Origin: Owenia fusiformis
Lineage: Eukaryota > Annelida > Polychaeta > Sabellida > Oweniidae
Reading direction: 5' to 3'
Length of the DNA stretch: 64,000 nt
Assembly: GCA_903813345.2 (NCBI GenBank)
Contig: CAIIXF020000003.1
Location: 7,711,815 to 7,775,814, forward strand
Below the pieces are notes generated by a model. It was given only the letters and a program-made list of their open reading frames with translations, was not told where the DNA came from and did no database searches. The position numbers were made by a program, and so were the translations under genes. Positions 20,321 to 33,037 of this stretch are shown here, piece by piece (positions within the stretch are counted from its first letter, which is position 1; each line of letters begins with the position of its first letter).

Positions 20321-21095
20321 ACTAAAGATTTTTAAGTGAGCAACTATAAAGCTTTATAAATTACAAAAGACATATATATTGATTTTCTTCAAGTCATATA
20401 GTGGATATATAGTGAAATTCTTATTAGAAACATTGCTATTTTAAGATGTTGCTGGGTCGTTGCTAGGCAAATTTAACCTTTATTTTGAGCCGTTGCTAGG
20501 GAAAATGGTCAGACATAACTGCATCAATTCATTTGCTATATGTTAAGAAATAATGTGGAAGAGATCCAAAAGCAGTGAATATATAATAGATATATGGTCT
20601 GCACATGTCAAAATGGGCATTGTAACCTGTTGCCATGTTGTTGCTATGCAACATGGTGATGTTTACTTCAGTAAATATGTTAAAATTGTTGTATTTTAGG
20701 ATAAGAATACTTTTTTGTAATGGTCTTATAGCATCCTAACATATATTAAGTGGATTTATATTGTAAAATATGTTATTTTAGGCGGTTGCTATGTGGTTGC
20801 TAGGCAAATATAAGATATCACAAAAAATCAAAGCCCTAAGATTAGAGTTTATCCTAGGATCTAACTTTGTGCCAAGTTTGGTTGCTCAATTCCCATTCTC
20901 TATTGGTGAATCATAGTGAGATAAGGAGTTTGGAATTTGAATTTTCTATTAAAATGGTGTTAAAAAGCAGAAATAACAGGTATCCTCTGTAATCTCAATT
21001 ATTTTTCTAAAAAGGGCTTTAGAAAAAGGGCCCTTTCTCTTAAATAACTTTAAATACATTAAACATGTTAAACTATATGAAAAAACTCAAAGACA

Positions 21096-24000
21096 AACTT
21101 TGACCACGGGAATTACTGCAGAGCGGTTAAGTTATATCTGATTAAGCGAACTTGTACGTGAACGTGTATTACTTTGACCACGGGGATAACTGCAGAGAGG
21201 TTAAGTTATACCTGATTAAGCGAACTTGTACGTGAACGTGTATTACTTTGACCACGGGGATAACTGCAGAGAGGTTAAGTTATATGTGATTAAGCGAACA
21301 TGTACGTGAACGTGTATTACTTTGACCACGGGGATTATTTCAGAGAAGTTAAGTTATATCTGATCAAGCAAACTCGTACGTGAACGTGTGTTATTTTGAC
21401 CACGGGGATTACTGCATAGAGGTTAAGTTTTATCTTATTAAGCAAACTTGTACGTGAACGTGTATTACTTTGACCACGGGGATTATTTCAGAGAGGTTAA
21501 GTTATATCTGATTAAGCGAACGTGTACGTGAACGTGTATTACTTTGACCACAGGGATTACTGCAGAGAGGTTAAGTTATTTGATTAAGCAAACATGTACG
21601 TGAACGTGTATTACATTGACCACGGGGATTACTGCAGAGCGGTTAAGTTATATCTGATTAAGCGAGCTTGTACGTGAACGTGTATTACTTTGACCACGGG
21701 GATTACTGCAGAGAGGTTATGTTATATCTGATTAAGCGAACTTGTACGTGAACGTGTATTACTCTGACCTCGGGGATTACTGCAGAGCGGTTAAGTTATA
21801 TCTGATTAAGCAAACTTGTACGTGAACGTGTATTACTTTGACCACGGAGATTACTCACAGAGGTTAAGTTATATCTGATTAAGCAAACATGTACGTGTAT
21901 TACCTTAACCACGGGGATAACTGCAGAGAGGTTAAGTTATATCTGATCAAGCGAACTTGTACGTGAACGTGTATTACTTTGACCACGGGGATTACTGCAG
22001 AGAGGTTAAGTTATATCTGATCAAGCAAACTCGTACGTGAACGTGTATTATTTTGACCACGGGGATTACTACAGAGAGGTTAAGTTATATCTGATTAAGC
22101 GAACTTGTACGTGAATATGTATTACTTTGAGTACGGGAATTACTGCAGAGAGGTTAAGTTATATCTGATTAAGCGAACTTGTACGTGAACGTGTATTACT
22201 TTGACCACGGGGATTACTGCAGAGAGTTTAAGTTATATCTGATTAAACGAACATGTACGTGAACGTGTATTACTTTGACCACGGGAATAACTGCAGAGAG
22301 GTTAAGTTATATCTGATTAAGCGAACTTGTACGAGAATGTGTATTACTTTGACCACGGGGATTACTGCAGAGCGGTTAAGTTATTTGATTAAGCGAGCTT
22401 GTACGTGAACGTGTATTACTTTGACCACGGGGATTACTGCAGAGCGGTTAAGTTATATCTGATTAAGCGAACTTGTACGTGAACGTGTATTACTTTGACC
22501 ACGGGGATTACTCACAGAGGTTAAGTTATATCTGATTAAGCGAACATGTACGTGTATTACCTTAACCACGGGGATTACTGCAGAGAGGTTAAGTTATATC
22601 TGATTAAGCGAACTTGTACGTGAACGTGTATTACTTTGACCACGGGGATTACTGCAGAGAGGTTAAGTTATATCTGATTAAGCGAACTTGTACGTGAACG
22701 TGTATTACTTTGACCACGGGGATTACTGCAGAGAGGTTAAGTTATATCTGATTAAGCAAACTTGTACGTGAACGTGTATTACTTTGACCACGGGGATTAC
22801 TGCAGAGAGGTTAAGTTATATCTGATTAAGCGAACTTGTACGTGAATGTGTATTACTTTGACCACAGGGATTACTGCAGAGAGGTTAAGTTATTTGATTA
22901 AGCGAACTTGTACGTGAACGTGTATTACTTTGACCATGGGGATTACTGCAGAGCGGTTAAGTTATATCTGATCAAGCGAACTTGTACGTGAACGTGTATT
23001 ACTTTGACCACGGGGATTACTGCAGAGAGGTTAAGTTATATCTGATTAAGCGAACTTGTACGTGAATGTGTATTACTTTGACCACAGGGATTACTGCAGA
23101 GAGGTTAAGTTATTTGATTAAGCGAACTTGTACGTGAACAAGTATTACTTTGACCACAGGGATTACTGCAGAGAGGTTAAGTTATATCTGATTAAGCGAG
23201 CTTGTACGTGAACGTGTATTACTTTGACCACGGGGATTACTGCAGAGCGGTTAAGTTATATCTGATTAAGCGAACTTGTACGTGAATGTGTATTACTTTG
23301 ACCACAGGGATTACTGCAGAGAGGTTAAGTTATATCTGATTAAGCGAGCTTGTACGTGAACGTGTATTACTTTGACCACGGGGATTACTGCAGAGAGGTT
23401 AAGTTATATCTGATTAAGCGAACTTGTACGTGAATATGTATTACTTTGAGTACGGGGATTACTGCAGAGAGATTAAGTTATTTGATTAAGCGAACTTGTA
23501 CGTGAACGTGTATTACTTTCGGGGACTACGTCAGAGAGCTTAAGATATATCGGATTAAGTTATATCTGATTAAGCGAACTTGTATGTGAACTTGTATTAC
23601 TTTGAGTACGGGGATTACTGCAGAGCGGTTAAGCTATATCTGATTAAGCAAACTTGTACGTGAACGTGCAATTTTTGACCACGGGGATTACTGCAGAGCG
23701 GTTAAGTTATATGTGATTAAGCGAACTTGTACGTGAACGTGCAATTTTTGACCACAGGGATTACTGCAGAGCGGTTAAGTTATATCTGATTAAGCGAGCT
23801 TGTACGTGAACGTGTATTACTTTGACCACGGGGATTACTGCAGAGCGGTTAAGTTATATCTGATTAAGCGAGCTTGTACGTGAACGTGTATTACTTTGAC
23901 CACGGGGATTACTGCAGAGAGGTTAAGTTATATATGATTAAGCGAGCTTGTACGTGAACGTGTATTACTTTGACCACGGGGATTACTGCAGAGCGGTTAA

Positions 24001-27000
24001 GTTATATCTGATTAAGCGAGCTTGTACGTGAACGTGTATTACTTTGTTAACGGGGATTACTGCAGAGAGGTTAAGTTATATCTGATTAAGCGAGCTTGTA
24101 CGTGAACGTGTATTACTTTGACCACGGGGATTACTGCAGAGAGGTTAAGTTATATATGATTAAGCGAGCTTGTACGTGAACGTGTATTACTTTGACCACG
24201 GGGATTACTGCAGAGCGGTTAAGTTATATCTGATTAAGCGAACTTGTACGTGAACGTGTATTACTTTGACCATATGGATTTCTGCAGAGAAGTTAAGTTA
24301 TTTGATTAAGCGAACTTGTACGTGAATGTGTATTACTTTGACCATATGGATTTCTGCAGAGAAGTTAAGTTATTTGATTAAGCGAAATTGTACGTGAACG
24401 TGTAATTTTTGACCACGGGGATTACTACAGAGAGGTTAAGTTATTTGATTAAGCGAACGTGTACGTGAACGTGTATTACTCTGACCTCGGGGATTACTGC
24501 AGAGTGGTTAAATTATTTGATTAAGCGAACGTGTACGTGAACGTGTATTACTTTGACCACGGGGATTACTACAGAGAGGTTAAGTTATTTGATTAAGCGA
24601 ACGTGTACGTGAACGTGTATTACTTTGACCACGGGGATTACTGCAGAGAGGTTAAGTTATTTGATTAAGCGAACGTGTACGTGAACGTGTATTACTCTGA
24701 CCTCGGGGATTACTGCAGAGCGGTTAAGTTATTTGATTAAGCGAACGTGTACGTGAACGTGTATTACTTTGACCACGGGGATTACTACAGAGAGGTTAAG
24801 TTATTTGATTAAGCGAACGTGTACGTGAACGTGTATTTCTTTGACCACGGGGATTACTGCAGAGCGGTTAAGTTATATCTGATTAAGCGAGCTTGTACGT
24901 GAACGTGTATTACTTTGTTAACGGGGATTACTGCAGAGAGGTTAAGTTATATGTGATTAAGCGAACTTGTACGTGAACGTGTATTACTTTGACCATATGG
25001 ATTTCTGCAGAGAAGTTAAGTTATTTGATTAAGCGAACTTGTACGTGAATGTGTATTACTTTGACCATATGGATTTCTGCAGAGAAGTTAAGTTATTTGA
25101 TTAAGCAAAATTGTACGTGAACGTGTAATTTTTGACCACGGGGATTACTACAGAGAGGTTAAGTTATTTGATTAAGCGAACGTGTACGTGGACGTGTATT
25201 ACTTTGACCACGGGGATTACTGCAGAGAGGTTAAGTTATTTGATTAAGCGAACGTGTACGTGAACGTGTATTACTCTGACCACGGGGATTACTGCAGAGC
25301 GGTTAAGTTATTTGATTAAGCGAACGTGTACGTGAACGTGTATTACTCTGACCACGGGGACTACTGCAGAGCGGTTAAGTTATATCTGATTAAGCGAACT
25401 TGTACGTGAACGTGTATTACTTTGACCACGGGGATTACTGCAGAGAGGTTAAGTTATATCTGATTAAGCGAGCTTGTACGTGAACCGTGAACGTGTATTA
25501 CTTTGACCACGGGGATTACTGCAGAGCGGTTAAGTTATTTGATTAAGCAAACGTGTACGTGAACGTGTATTACTCTGACCAAGGGGATTACTGCAGAGCG
25601 GTATAGTTATATCTGATTAAGCGAACTTGTACGTGAACGTGTATTTTTTTGACCACGGGGATTACTGCAGAGAGGTTAAGTTATATCTGATTAAGCAAAC
25701 TTGTACGTGAACGTGTATTACTCTGACCACGGGGATTACTGTAGAGCGGTTAAGTTATATCTGATTAAGCAAACTTGTACGTGAACGTGTATTACTCTGA
25801 CCACGGGGATTACTGCAGAGCGGTTAAGTTATATCTGATTAAGCAAACTTGTACGTGAACGTGTATTACTCTGACCACGGGGATTACTGCAGAGCGGTTA
25901 AGTTATATCTGATTAAGCAAACTTGTACGTGAACGTGTATTACTTTGACCATATGGATTTCTGCAGAGAAGTTAAGTTATTTGATTAAGCGAACTTGTAC
26001 GTGAATGTGTATTACTTTGACCATATGGATTTCTGCAGAGAGGTTAATTATATCTGATTAAGCGAACTTGTACGTGAATGTGTATTACTTTGACCACAGG
26101 GATTACTGCAGAGCGGTTAAGTTATATCTGATCAAGCGAACTTGTACGTGAATACGTATTACTTTGACCACGGGGATTACTGCAGAGAGGTTAAGTTATA
26201 TCTGATCAAGCGAACTTGTACGTGAACGTGTATTACTTTGACCACGGGGATTACTGCAGAGAGCTTAAGTTATATCTGATTAAGCGAACTTGTATGTGAA
26301 CGTGTATTACTTTGACCACAGGGATTATTTCAGAGAAGTTAAGTTATATCTGATCAAGCGAACTTGTATGTGAACGTGTATTACTTTGACCACGGGGATT
26401 ATTTCAGAGAAGTTAATTATATCTGATTAAACGAACTTGTACGTGAATACGTATTATTTTGACCACGGGGATTACTGCAGAGAGGTTAAGTTATATCTGA
26501 TCAAGCGAACTTGTACGTGAATACGTATTACTTTGACCACGGGGATTACTGCAGAGAGGTTAAGTTATATCTGATCAAGCGAACTTGTACGTGAACGTGT
26601 ATTACTTTGACCACGGGGATTACTGCAGAGAGGTTAAGTTATATCTGATTAAGCGAACTTGTATGTGAACGTGTATTACTTTGACCACAGGGATTATTTC
26701 AGAGAAGTTAAGTTATATCTGATCAAGCAAACTCGTACGTGAATGTGTATTACTTTGACCACGGGGACAACTGCAGAGAGGTTATGTTATATCTGATTAA
26801 GCGAACTTGTACGTGAACGTGTATTACTTTGACCACGGGGATTACTGCAGAGAGGTTAAGTTATATCTGATCAAGCAAACTCGTACGTGAACGTGTGTTA
26901 TTTTGACCACGGGGATTACTGCATAGAGGTTACGTTATATCTGATTAAGCGAACATGTACGTGAACGTGTATTACTTTGACAACGGGGATTACTCACAGA

Positions 27001-27537
27001 GGTTAAGTTATATCTGATTAAGCGAACTTGTACGTGAATGTGTATTACTTTGACCACGGGGATTACTGCAGAGAGGTTAAGTTATATCTGATTAAGCGAA
27101 CTTGTACGTGAACGTGTATTACTTTGACCACGGGGATTACTGCAGAGAGGTTAAGTTATATCTGATTAAGCGAACTTGTACGTGAACGTGTATTACTTTG
27201 ACCACGGGGATTACTGCAGAGAGATTAAGTTATATCTGATTAAGCGAACTTGTACGTGAACGTGTATTACTTTGACCACGGGGATTACTGCAGAGAGGTT
27301 ATGTTATATCTGATTAAGCGAACTTGTACGTGAACGTGTATTACTTTGACCACAGGGATTACTGCAGAGAGGTTACGTTATGTGATTAAGCGAACTTGTA
27401 CGTGAACGTGTATTACTTTGACCACGGGGATTACTGCAGAAAGTTATTTGATTAAGCGAACATGTACGTGAACGTGTATTACTTTGACCAGGGGATTACT
27501 GCAGAGAGTTTAAGTTATATCTGATTAAGCAAACTTA
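21096..27537. repeat. 74-bp satellite array, about 87 units
   Basis: A continuous head-to-tail array. A typical unit contains TTTGACCACGGGGATTACTG, CAGAGAGGTTAAGTTATATC, TGATTAAGCGAACTTGTACG and TGAACGTGTATTAC. Many units are 72 bp because ATATCTGATT becomes ATTTGATT. Nearly every unit has a CTGCAG site and two ACGTG cores. Units differ at a small set of positions (GAGAGG/GAGCGG, GAACTTG/GAGCTTG/GAACGTG). Variant blocks recur at long distances, which suggests unequal exchange. There is no open reading frame through the unit. Confidence 0.97.
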
Positions 27538-27639
27538 TTAAAATATATTAATACACGCATTAATAAACGCATTTCGCAGCTGAGGATATTTTAAGAAATA
27601 AGAAAAATTGATTATTGTATCAAAGAGCAAAAGCCTTTT

Positions 27640-27998
27640 CTGGGTCGCCGCGAATGGCATGATTTCCTCGAGTCGCTTCAGTTGCAAGCAACCATACTGA
27701 GACCGATTCGTGTCGTTCCACTACTGCCCTTGGTGGGGGCCCGCTACCATACTGTATGACTCCCGGGGTCTCCTATAGCCCATCAGTGGAGGAACCAACC
27801 ACAGTCTCACAATCTGTCTCCGACAAGAGCAGTCAGAGAACCGACCCATGCCAAGGGCCGGAGGTTGGACCTTCGGACCGAGTGTCCTGTAGAACTATTA
27901 TCTTCGACGCCGTACCCGAGGCTCGAACGCGGGACCTTGTATCCCTCGGTACGCACGACCGCAGTCACTAACCACCTAGGCTACACTGCTCGGGTATC
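27640..27998 (-). mobile_element. tRNA-derived SINE, minus strand
   Basis: GC-rich block in AT-rich surroundings. On the minus strand it starts near 27,997 with a tRNA-like head: A box TAGCCTAGGTGG (27,972-27,983) and B box GCGTTCGAGCC (27,920-27,930), spaced as in a tRNA promoter. A body of about 280 bp follows. No T-rich terminator or intact tRNA fold is evident, so it is a SINE and not a tRNA gene. Confidence 0.75.
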
Positions 27999-28024
27999 AA
28001 AACTTCTCAAAAATGTAATATGAG

Positions 28025-28177
28025 GTTATATAATGGTTCTTTCTGTATATCGTGTTTATACTCGAGTGAGTATAGGCTTATGATATATTCACGAGTGAGC
28101 GTAGCGAACGAGTGAATATATTATATTCTCACGAGAGTATAAAATGCACGATATACAGAATGAACCATTATATAATC
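28025..28177. mobile_element. Small fold-back element with 31-bp inverted ends
   Basis: The left end GTTATATAATGGTTCTTTC and right end GAATGAACCATTATATAATC are inverted repeats continuing through TGTATATCGTG. The interior holds CACGAGTGAGCGTAGCGAAC, a motif seen in many invertebrate repeats; a diverged form lies at 38,173. Confidence 0.7.
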
Positions 28178-28285
28178 TTATTATGCCACGCTAAGTTTGA
28201 TTACAGTTGATTCGAACACAATCATAACAATTAATAAAAACCATAAACATATCCCATAGCCAACTCAATGATGCTGATGTTGATC

Positions 28286-28370
28286 TCGGACCATTTAAGA
28301 CGTGGCTTGATTCTAGCAAATCATGCCGGAACCATTTATGACGTCACTTGATTCTAGGAAATCATGAACA
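28286..28370. repeat. Short tandem duplication with a TGACGTCA site
   Basis: 'ACCATTTAAGACGTGGCTTG' and 'ACCATTTATGACGTCACTTG' are followed by the same 'ATTCTAG(C/G)AAATCATG'. The second copy has a perfect TGACGTCA at 28,339-28,346. Confidence 0.6.
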
Positions 28371-28834
28371 TTTTCATGATTTTTTTATTCATTAGTTCCC
28401 AGAATGCACTTCTACAGTGGTATACGCTGGAGTGTATACGGAGGAGTTGTATACGATGACGATATACCACTCTCCACTGTATATCGTTGTTATAGACCCA
28501 TGTTATACAACTGTAATTGGACTTAGAGTGGTATAATAGTTGATATAGAATGAACCCGAACATGCATATATTAATCTAATTTTCTAAATCACTTGAATTT
28601 TTATTCGAATGACTAGCCTAATTATATCCAACGCCACTCACCACTACACGCGCTTGCGAACATGTATAATTATGGACGTAATTGGCTACTAAATATGAAT
28701 GCGTCTTCCGAGCAAAACGTATTCATAAACTCTAGAAAAGGAGATAATTCCAATCGATAGAATTATGTTTAGGACTCAGTTCATGAAAACGGAACTTTTA
28801 AAAAAAGTGATTCAAAGAATAATTTTGCATTCAG
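28371..28834. other. Unassigned repeat-like sequence
   Basis: 28,400-28,550 has several GTATAC-type short palindromes and ends in ATAGAATGAACCC, resembling the end of the fold-back at 28,025. The remainder shows no gene. Confidence 0.35.
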
Positions 28835-29189
28835 CCGAGTTAATATAAGATAGTTTTATATTACGTTTTTAGTTGTTTCATTAACCAGGGTCCATCGTCT
28901 TCTTTTAGTAGCCTATACCTGGTAAAATGTCAATTTCAATCCGATGTTTTTAAGAAACTCGGAGAACTTTGTAAAATTGAAAAGGCAACAATTTTTCTTA
29001 AAATCAGGAATTTCTGGAATTATCTGAATAAGCAGCCTGAAAAGATGTCAATTTAAACACTTTTGGCCGGTCGAAGGAGAGTTCGAATAAGACGGCGTAA
29101 TCGTTGGTGCCCTTAATTTGGATTACTGTTATCGCAAGTTTAATTGTGTTTAATGAAATTTGAAACTGCCTTAAAAATTAGAATTGTTT

Positions 29190-29800
29190 TCATTTGTAAG
29201 ATCCTTGTTGCCAAGAAATTTGTCTTGTTTTTAATGCTTTGTATTTAGTTACATCTAAGTTAAGTTGATGTTTAACCACTGTTGGCGCATTTGTTTCTCT
29301 CAGAGGGCAGGACAAGAGTTTATGTTGTGCTGTCTCTCGAGCTCCACAGTCAGAACATGGATCTTTAATGAAAGAGAAATTATGGTAAAAAAGATCGGAT
29401 TTAAAATATCGATTTACTCTTATCTTATTTAATACAATTTTTTCATTTCTATTAAGATTTTGTATGTAGGAGGTTGAAATTGTAGGTTCGATGTTTTTAG
29501 TGAGGTGTTTTAGTTGTTTTTTGAAAAGCGAAAATCCGCTCGTTTCCTTATGGTCTCTAGGAAGACAGTTCCACAAGGTTATCATTAAGCAAACTGTCCC
29601 CTTTTCCATTTTTTCTAATCGAGCCTGGTAACTTGTAGTCGTTGGTTGTTCTAATTACTCGCGTCTGAGGTGATTTATATCGTTCAAAAATCCGTTTTAC
29701 GTAAAATGGTACCAAATTGTTATGAATCTTGAACATAACGCGCAATTAATGTTCATCCCGTCTATTTTGAGGATTACCCTGATTTAATATTTTGTAACAA
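29190..29800 (-). pseudogene. LINE ORF2 C-terminal part
   Basis: Two overlapping frames read RVMFKIHNNLVPFYVKRIF and LWNCLPRDHKETSGFSLFKK, then CSDCGARETAQHKLLSCPL, the CxxC...HxxxxC motif found at the end of many LINE ORF2 proteins. A frameshift separates the two frames near 29,600. Confidence 0.8.
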
Positions 29801-30284
29801 CTGGGGGTAACACTCGCCTAGCCGTGACGCTACACAAAATTACGAGATGTTTACATATACTTGAAATTTCTAGGGTAGCGTATGGCCTAGACTAGGGAAC
29901 GCGTTGGTTGTTAAGAATTTTAATCTACTTTTTACTGACAACTAACTGTCACACTGATCTCAATAGTAATATAAAATATAATTTGAATTAAAAAATATAT
30001 ATTATGTAACCAACTATAAGTATGAAATATGTACAATGAGTTTTTACAATGACGCTAAGGTCTTTCAGATGGTTTATCAAACAAGATACTGTTAATACCA
30101 AACAAAACAGTTTTCAATCTTACTACCAATCTGACATTTAATAGATAATACACACAACTACTACATGTAGATGCTCCACAAACACTGGTGCCACCTTTTG
30201 GCAAATGGTCAAAGTAATAAAAGTACACACATAGCTATGAACGTCTATCATTAACTAAAACCTTGCAAAATTAGTATGCTACCT

Positions 30285-30557
30285 TCACGCCCGGTGATCG
30301 TGAATATGGGACGGAGGGGGGAGCAGGCAATTTCTGCTAGGAAATTCAACAAATCTGGAAGATTTATTTTTTCAAGAAAAAGTTTACTATTGAATTGCTA
30401 AATGGATAAGCGCACGGTATGGTAGAATATGTTAGGTTTTCTGTAAACTTTTTCTTGAAAAAATAAACCTTCCAGATTTGTTGAATTTCCTAGCAGAAAT
30501 TGCCTGCTCCCCCCCCCCCCCCCTCCGTCCCATATTCACGATCACCGGGCGTGACCT
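30285..30557. mobile_element. 270-bp palindrome inside the LINE
   Basis: The left arm (TTCACGCCCGGTGATCGTG..., 30,285-30,387) and right arm (30,442-30,557, ending GATCACCGGGCGTGA) are near-perfect inverted repeats. Unequal G/C tracts (6 G against 14 C) mark the only large length difference. There is no coding sequence. Confidence 0.8.
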
Positions 30558-30670
30558 TAAGCTGGTAATATTCACTGCACAAAATGAGACATAATTCTGA
30601 ATATATCTGATTGGAATCAACAATAGCAACCAAGAAATGCCAACCTTACAATAAAATGAAATACAAATAT

Positions 30671-31076
30671 TTACATTAACAGATATATGAAATAATTAAA
30701 CTGGGCATGAAGTATAAAAAAAAGTAACAATTTCAAGTTTTTTTCAGTGCTTGCTCCTTGCATAACACCAGAAAAAATAACAGCTGCCCTATAATGTAGC
30801 TTGTCTAACTGGTCTAGGCTGGTAGCTGGAGCAGCGTCATAAATTATATCACAATAGTCCAGATGAGACAGAATAAAGGAAGAGTAAATTTTTTCCAGGT
30901 GTTTGGAATTTAATTTCTGCTTAAGTGCCATAAGTGGATTTAATAGTTTTTGCACTTTACTTTCTGGATATTCAGTATGGGTTTTGAAAGTTAACTTTTC
31001 ATCGAGAATTAGACCGAGGTGCTTTTGATGTTTAATTTGATCTATTGGAGTGTCATTGAAGACAAAGTTTGGATAG
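30671..31076 (-). pseudogene. LINE reverse transcriptase, connection and thumb
   Basis: Reads QIKHQKHLGLILDEKLTF up to the fold-back insertion point and then LEKIYSSFILSHLDYCDIIY and LDKLHYRAAVIFSG, typical of the post-palm part of LINE reverse transcriptases. Confidence 0.8.
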
Positions 31077-31078
31077 TA

Positions 31079-32157
31079 CCCCGGACAGGTTTATGATGCA
31101 GTCATGTTTTTACCCTATATTTGCAATAGAACAACCGTTCTTATTGAAATTTTCATGTTTTATTCTGGGGACGATTTCCAACATGGAAAAAATATTTTAA
31201 AGAAATTCCTAGTTTTATGATTTTGATAGGCTTTTTACAAAAATACTGCACTGTCAATAAAATACAGGTTTTTGTTTGAACAATTGATCTTTTAACGTCA
31301 TTTCAAAGATTGTTTAGCTTTTGAATTTTTGGCCACCCAAAGTCTTTCCAGATGTGTTTGATGCCATATTAATTATGGCTGATCTGATTAGTGTTGTTAA
31401 TTTTTATCATATTCAATAATATTATTACAGTGCATTTGGCCGATGAAAAACTTGTCACTCTGGGTCATGTTTCCTCTGATAACGCATTCTTTTGCCATTG
31501 GACTTTTCGCCACCGTCGCTCAGCATGCAACCCTGTGGCATATAAATTGTACAATGCTTTGAATATGTCAGGTTTCCCTGACAATTTCATGATAGAATTT
31601 GACACAGCTATATTGCTATGTTAAAATCTCTAAAGGATCTAATGCTGGGAATACTTGGAGATTCGTGATGTTTTACCTCATTTTGGACAGTATTGAACAG
31701 TTTGATCGGGTTGAGCTCGTGTCCGTTGACCTCCTCTATCTGGGCAATATAGGCGACGCTTCTCAAAATGAGACCCAGAGCAACAAGTTTTTTATTGACC
31801 TAATGCACTGAAATAATATTGAATATGACTAAAGTGAAAAACAATAATCAGCCATAATTGTTAATATAGCAACAAATATATCTGGAAAGGCTTTGGGCGG
31901 CCGAAAATTCAATTGCCAGACAATATTTAAAATGATGTTTCAAAAGTTCAATTGTTCAAGCAAAACCTTATTTTATTGACAGTGAAGTGTTTTTGAAAAA
32001 AGCCTGTCAAAATCATAAAATTGGAAATTTTGATAAGATATTAATTTCCATTGTTAGAAATTGTCTCTAGAGTAAATCCTGAAAATTTGAATAAGAATGG
32101 TTGTTCTATTGCAAATATGGAGTAAAAACACGACTGCATCATTCAACCTGTCCGGGT
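31079..32157. mobile_element. 1.08 kb fold-back element with TA target site, inside LINE
   Basis: Inverted arms of about 310 bp: CCCCGGACAGG...GATGCAGTC at the left and GACTGCATC...CCTGTCCGGGT at the right. They are flanked by TA (31,077-31,078 and 32,158-32,159), as for Tc1/mariner-type insertion. The LINE reading resumes on both sides. The 450-bp centre has short ORFs (31,391-31,624; 31,599-31,811) that I do not recognise. Confidence 0.8.
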
Positions 32158-32159
32158 TA

Positions 32160-32747
32160 CTATGTTCTCTCAATTGGTTTGTTTGTTTAAAGATCAATTC
32201 ATGACTTATTTGTGGTGCGAAAGTTAGTCCCCATATCTGGGACCACATTTAGATATGAATTAAGTCTTCTTGAAGGACTTGGCTGTTTGTTTGATGATTT
32301 CTTGGGTCAACTGGACAAAAAAGTGATGTGTCATCCGCATAGATAAATCAATTTGAGTTTAAGTCGTCTGTTATGTCATTTAGACATAACAAAAAGAAAA
32401 TCGGTCCCCATCTTGAGCCTTGGGGGACTCCCAGAGTTGATTTGACCGACTTTACTTGACCTAGACAATTCATCATTGATCTTAATTTTAATTGTTCTGT
32501 TTGTGAGGTAAGATTGAAAAAGGTCAATTAGTGATTTTGGGATACCGTAGGATTTTAGTTTCTGAAGAACGAGTACATGAGGGACTTTGTCGAAGGCTGA
32601 TTGAATGTCAAAAAATATTGCTCTAACATCAAGACCATTTTCAAAATTTTGAAGAATGCAGTTTGTTATAGCAGTTAGTTGAAGTTGGGTGTTGTGTTCT
32701 CTAAGAAATCCTGATTGCATTTCAAAAATTAGGCTATTTGATGTCAA
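32160..32747 (-). pseudogene. LINE reverse transcriptase palm
   Basis: Reads MQSGFLREHNTQLQLTAI, FFDIQSAFDKVPH, LKSYGIPKSLIDLFQSYL, then a frameshift in the SGVPQGS block, then FIYADD (YADD codons at 32,330-32,341). Both catalytic blocks are visible, but stops make it inactive. Confidence 0.88.
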
Positions 32748-33037
32748 GTGGGTCGGTCATCAGTTTACAATTCACTATTTTTTTCAAAAAGTTTAGACAT
32801 TGTATAAAGTAAAGTTACAGGCCGATATTTTTTATCAGAGATTTGTCATCTTTTTATGGATAGGATAATTAACTCCTTCTTTCCATTTTGACGGAAAAGT
32901 CTTAGAAATGAGAACCGAATTAAAAAGTTTTGATAATGGAATGGTGAGGGAGTCACTTGCTAATTTTAACATTTCATTTGTGATTAGGTCATGTCTGGCT
33001 GGTTTTCAACGTTTTAATTCCAATATACTTTCAACAA

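Larger units (their letters stand above)
18004..21062. repeat. 3 kb imperfect palindrome (fold-back)
   Basis: The left arm (18,004-19,660) and right arm (about 20,033-21,062) are reverse complements. For example, GGGCCCTTTTTT/AAAGGGCCC and the 'ATAATTGAGATTACAGAGGATACC' region at 18,064 match 20,980-21,005. 'AACCAAACTTGGCACAAAGTT' at 18,182 also matches 20,866-20,886. The left arm has 638 bp (18,731-19,368) absent from the right. Because ORF homology runs through this block, a deletion in the right arm is more likely than an insertion in the left. The spacer of about 370 bp itself has shorter inverted stretches. Both arms contain TTGCCTAGCAAC-type motifs. Confidence 0.85.

Noticed and set aside
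21096-27537. CRISPR-like regular array
   Set aside because: The repeats are contiguous 74-bp units with no unique spacers, and the genome is animal. It is a satellite.
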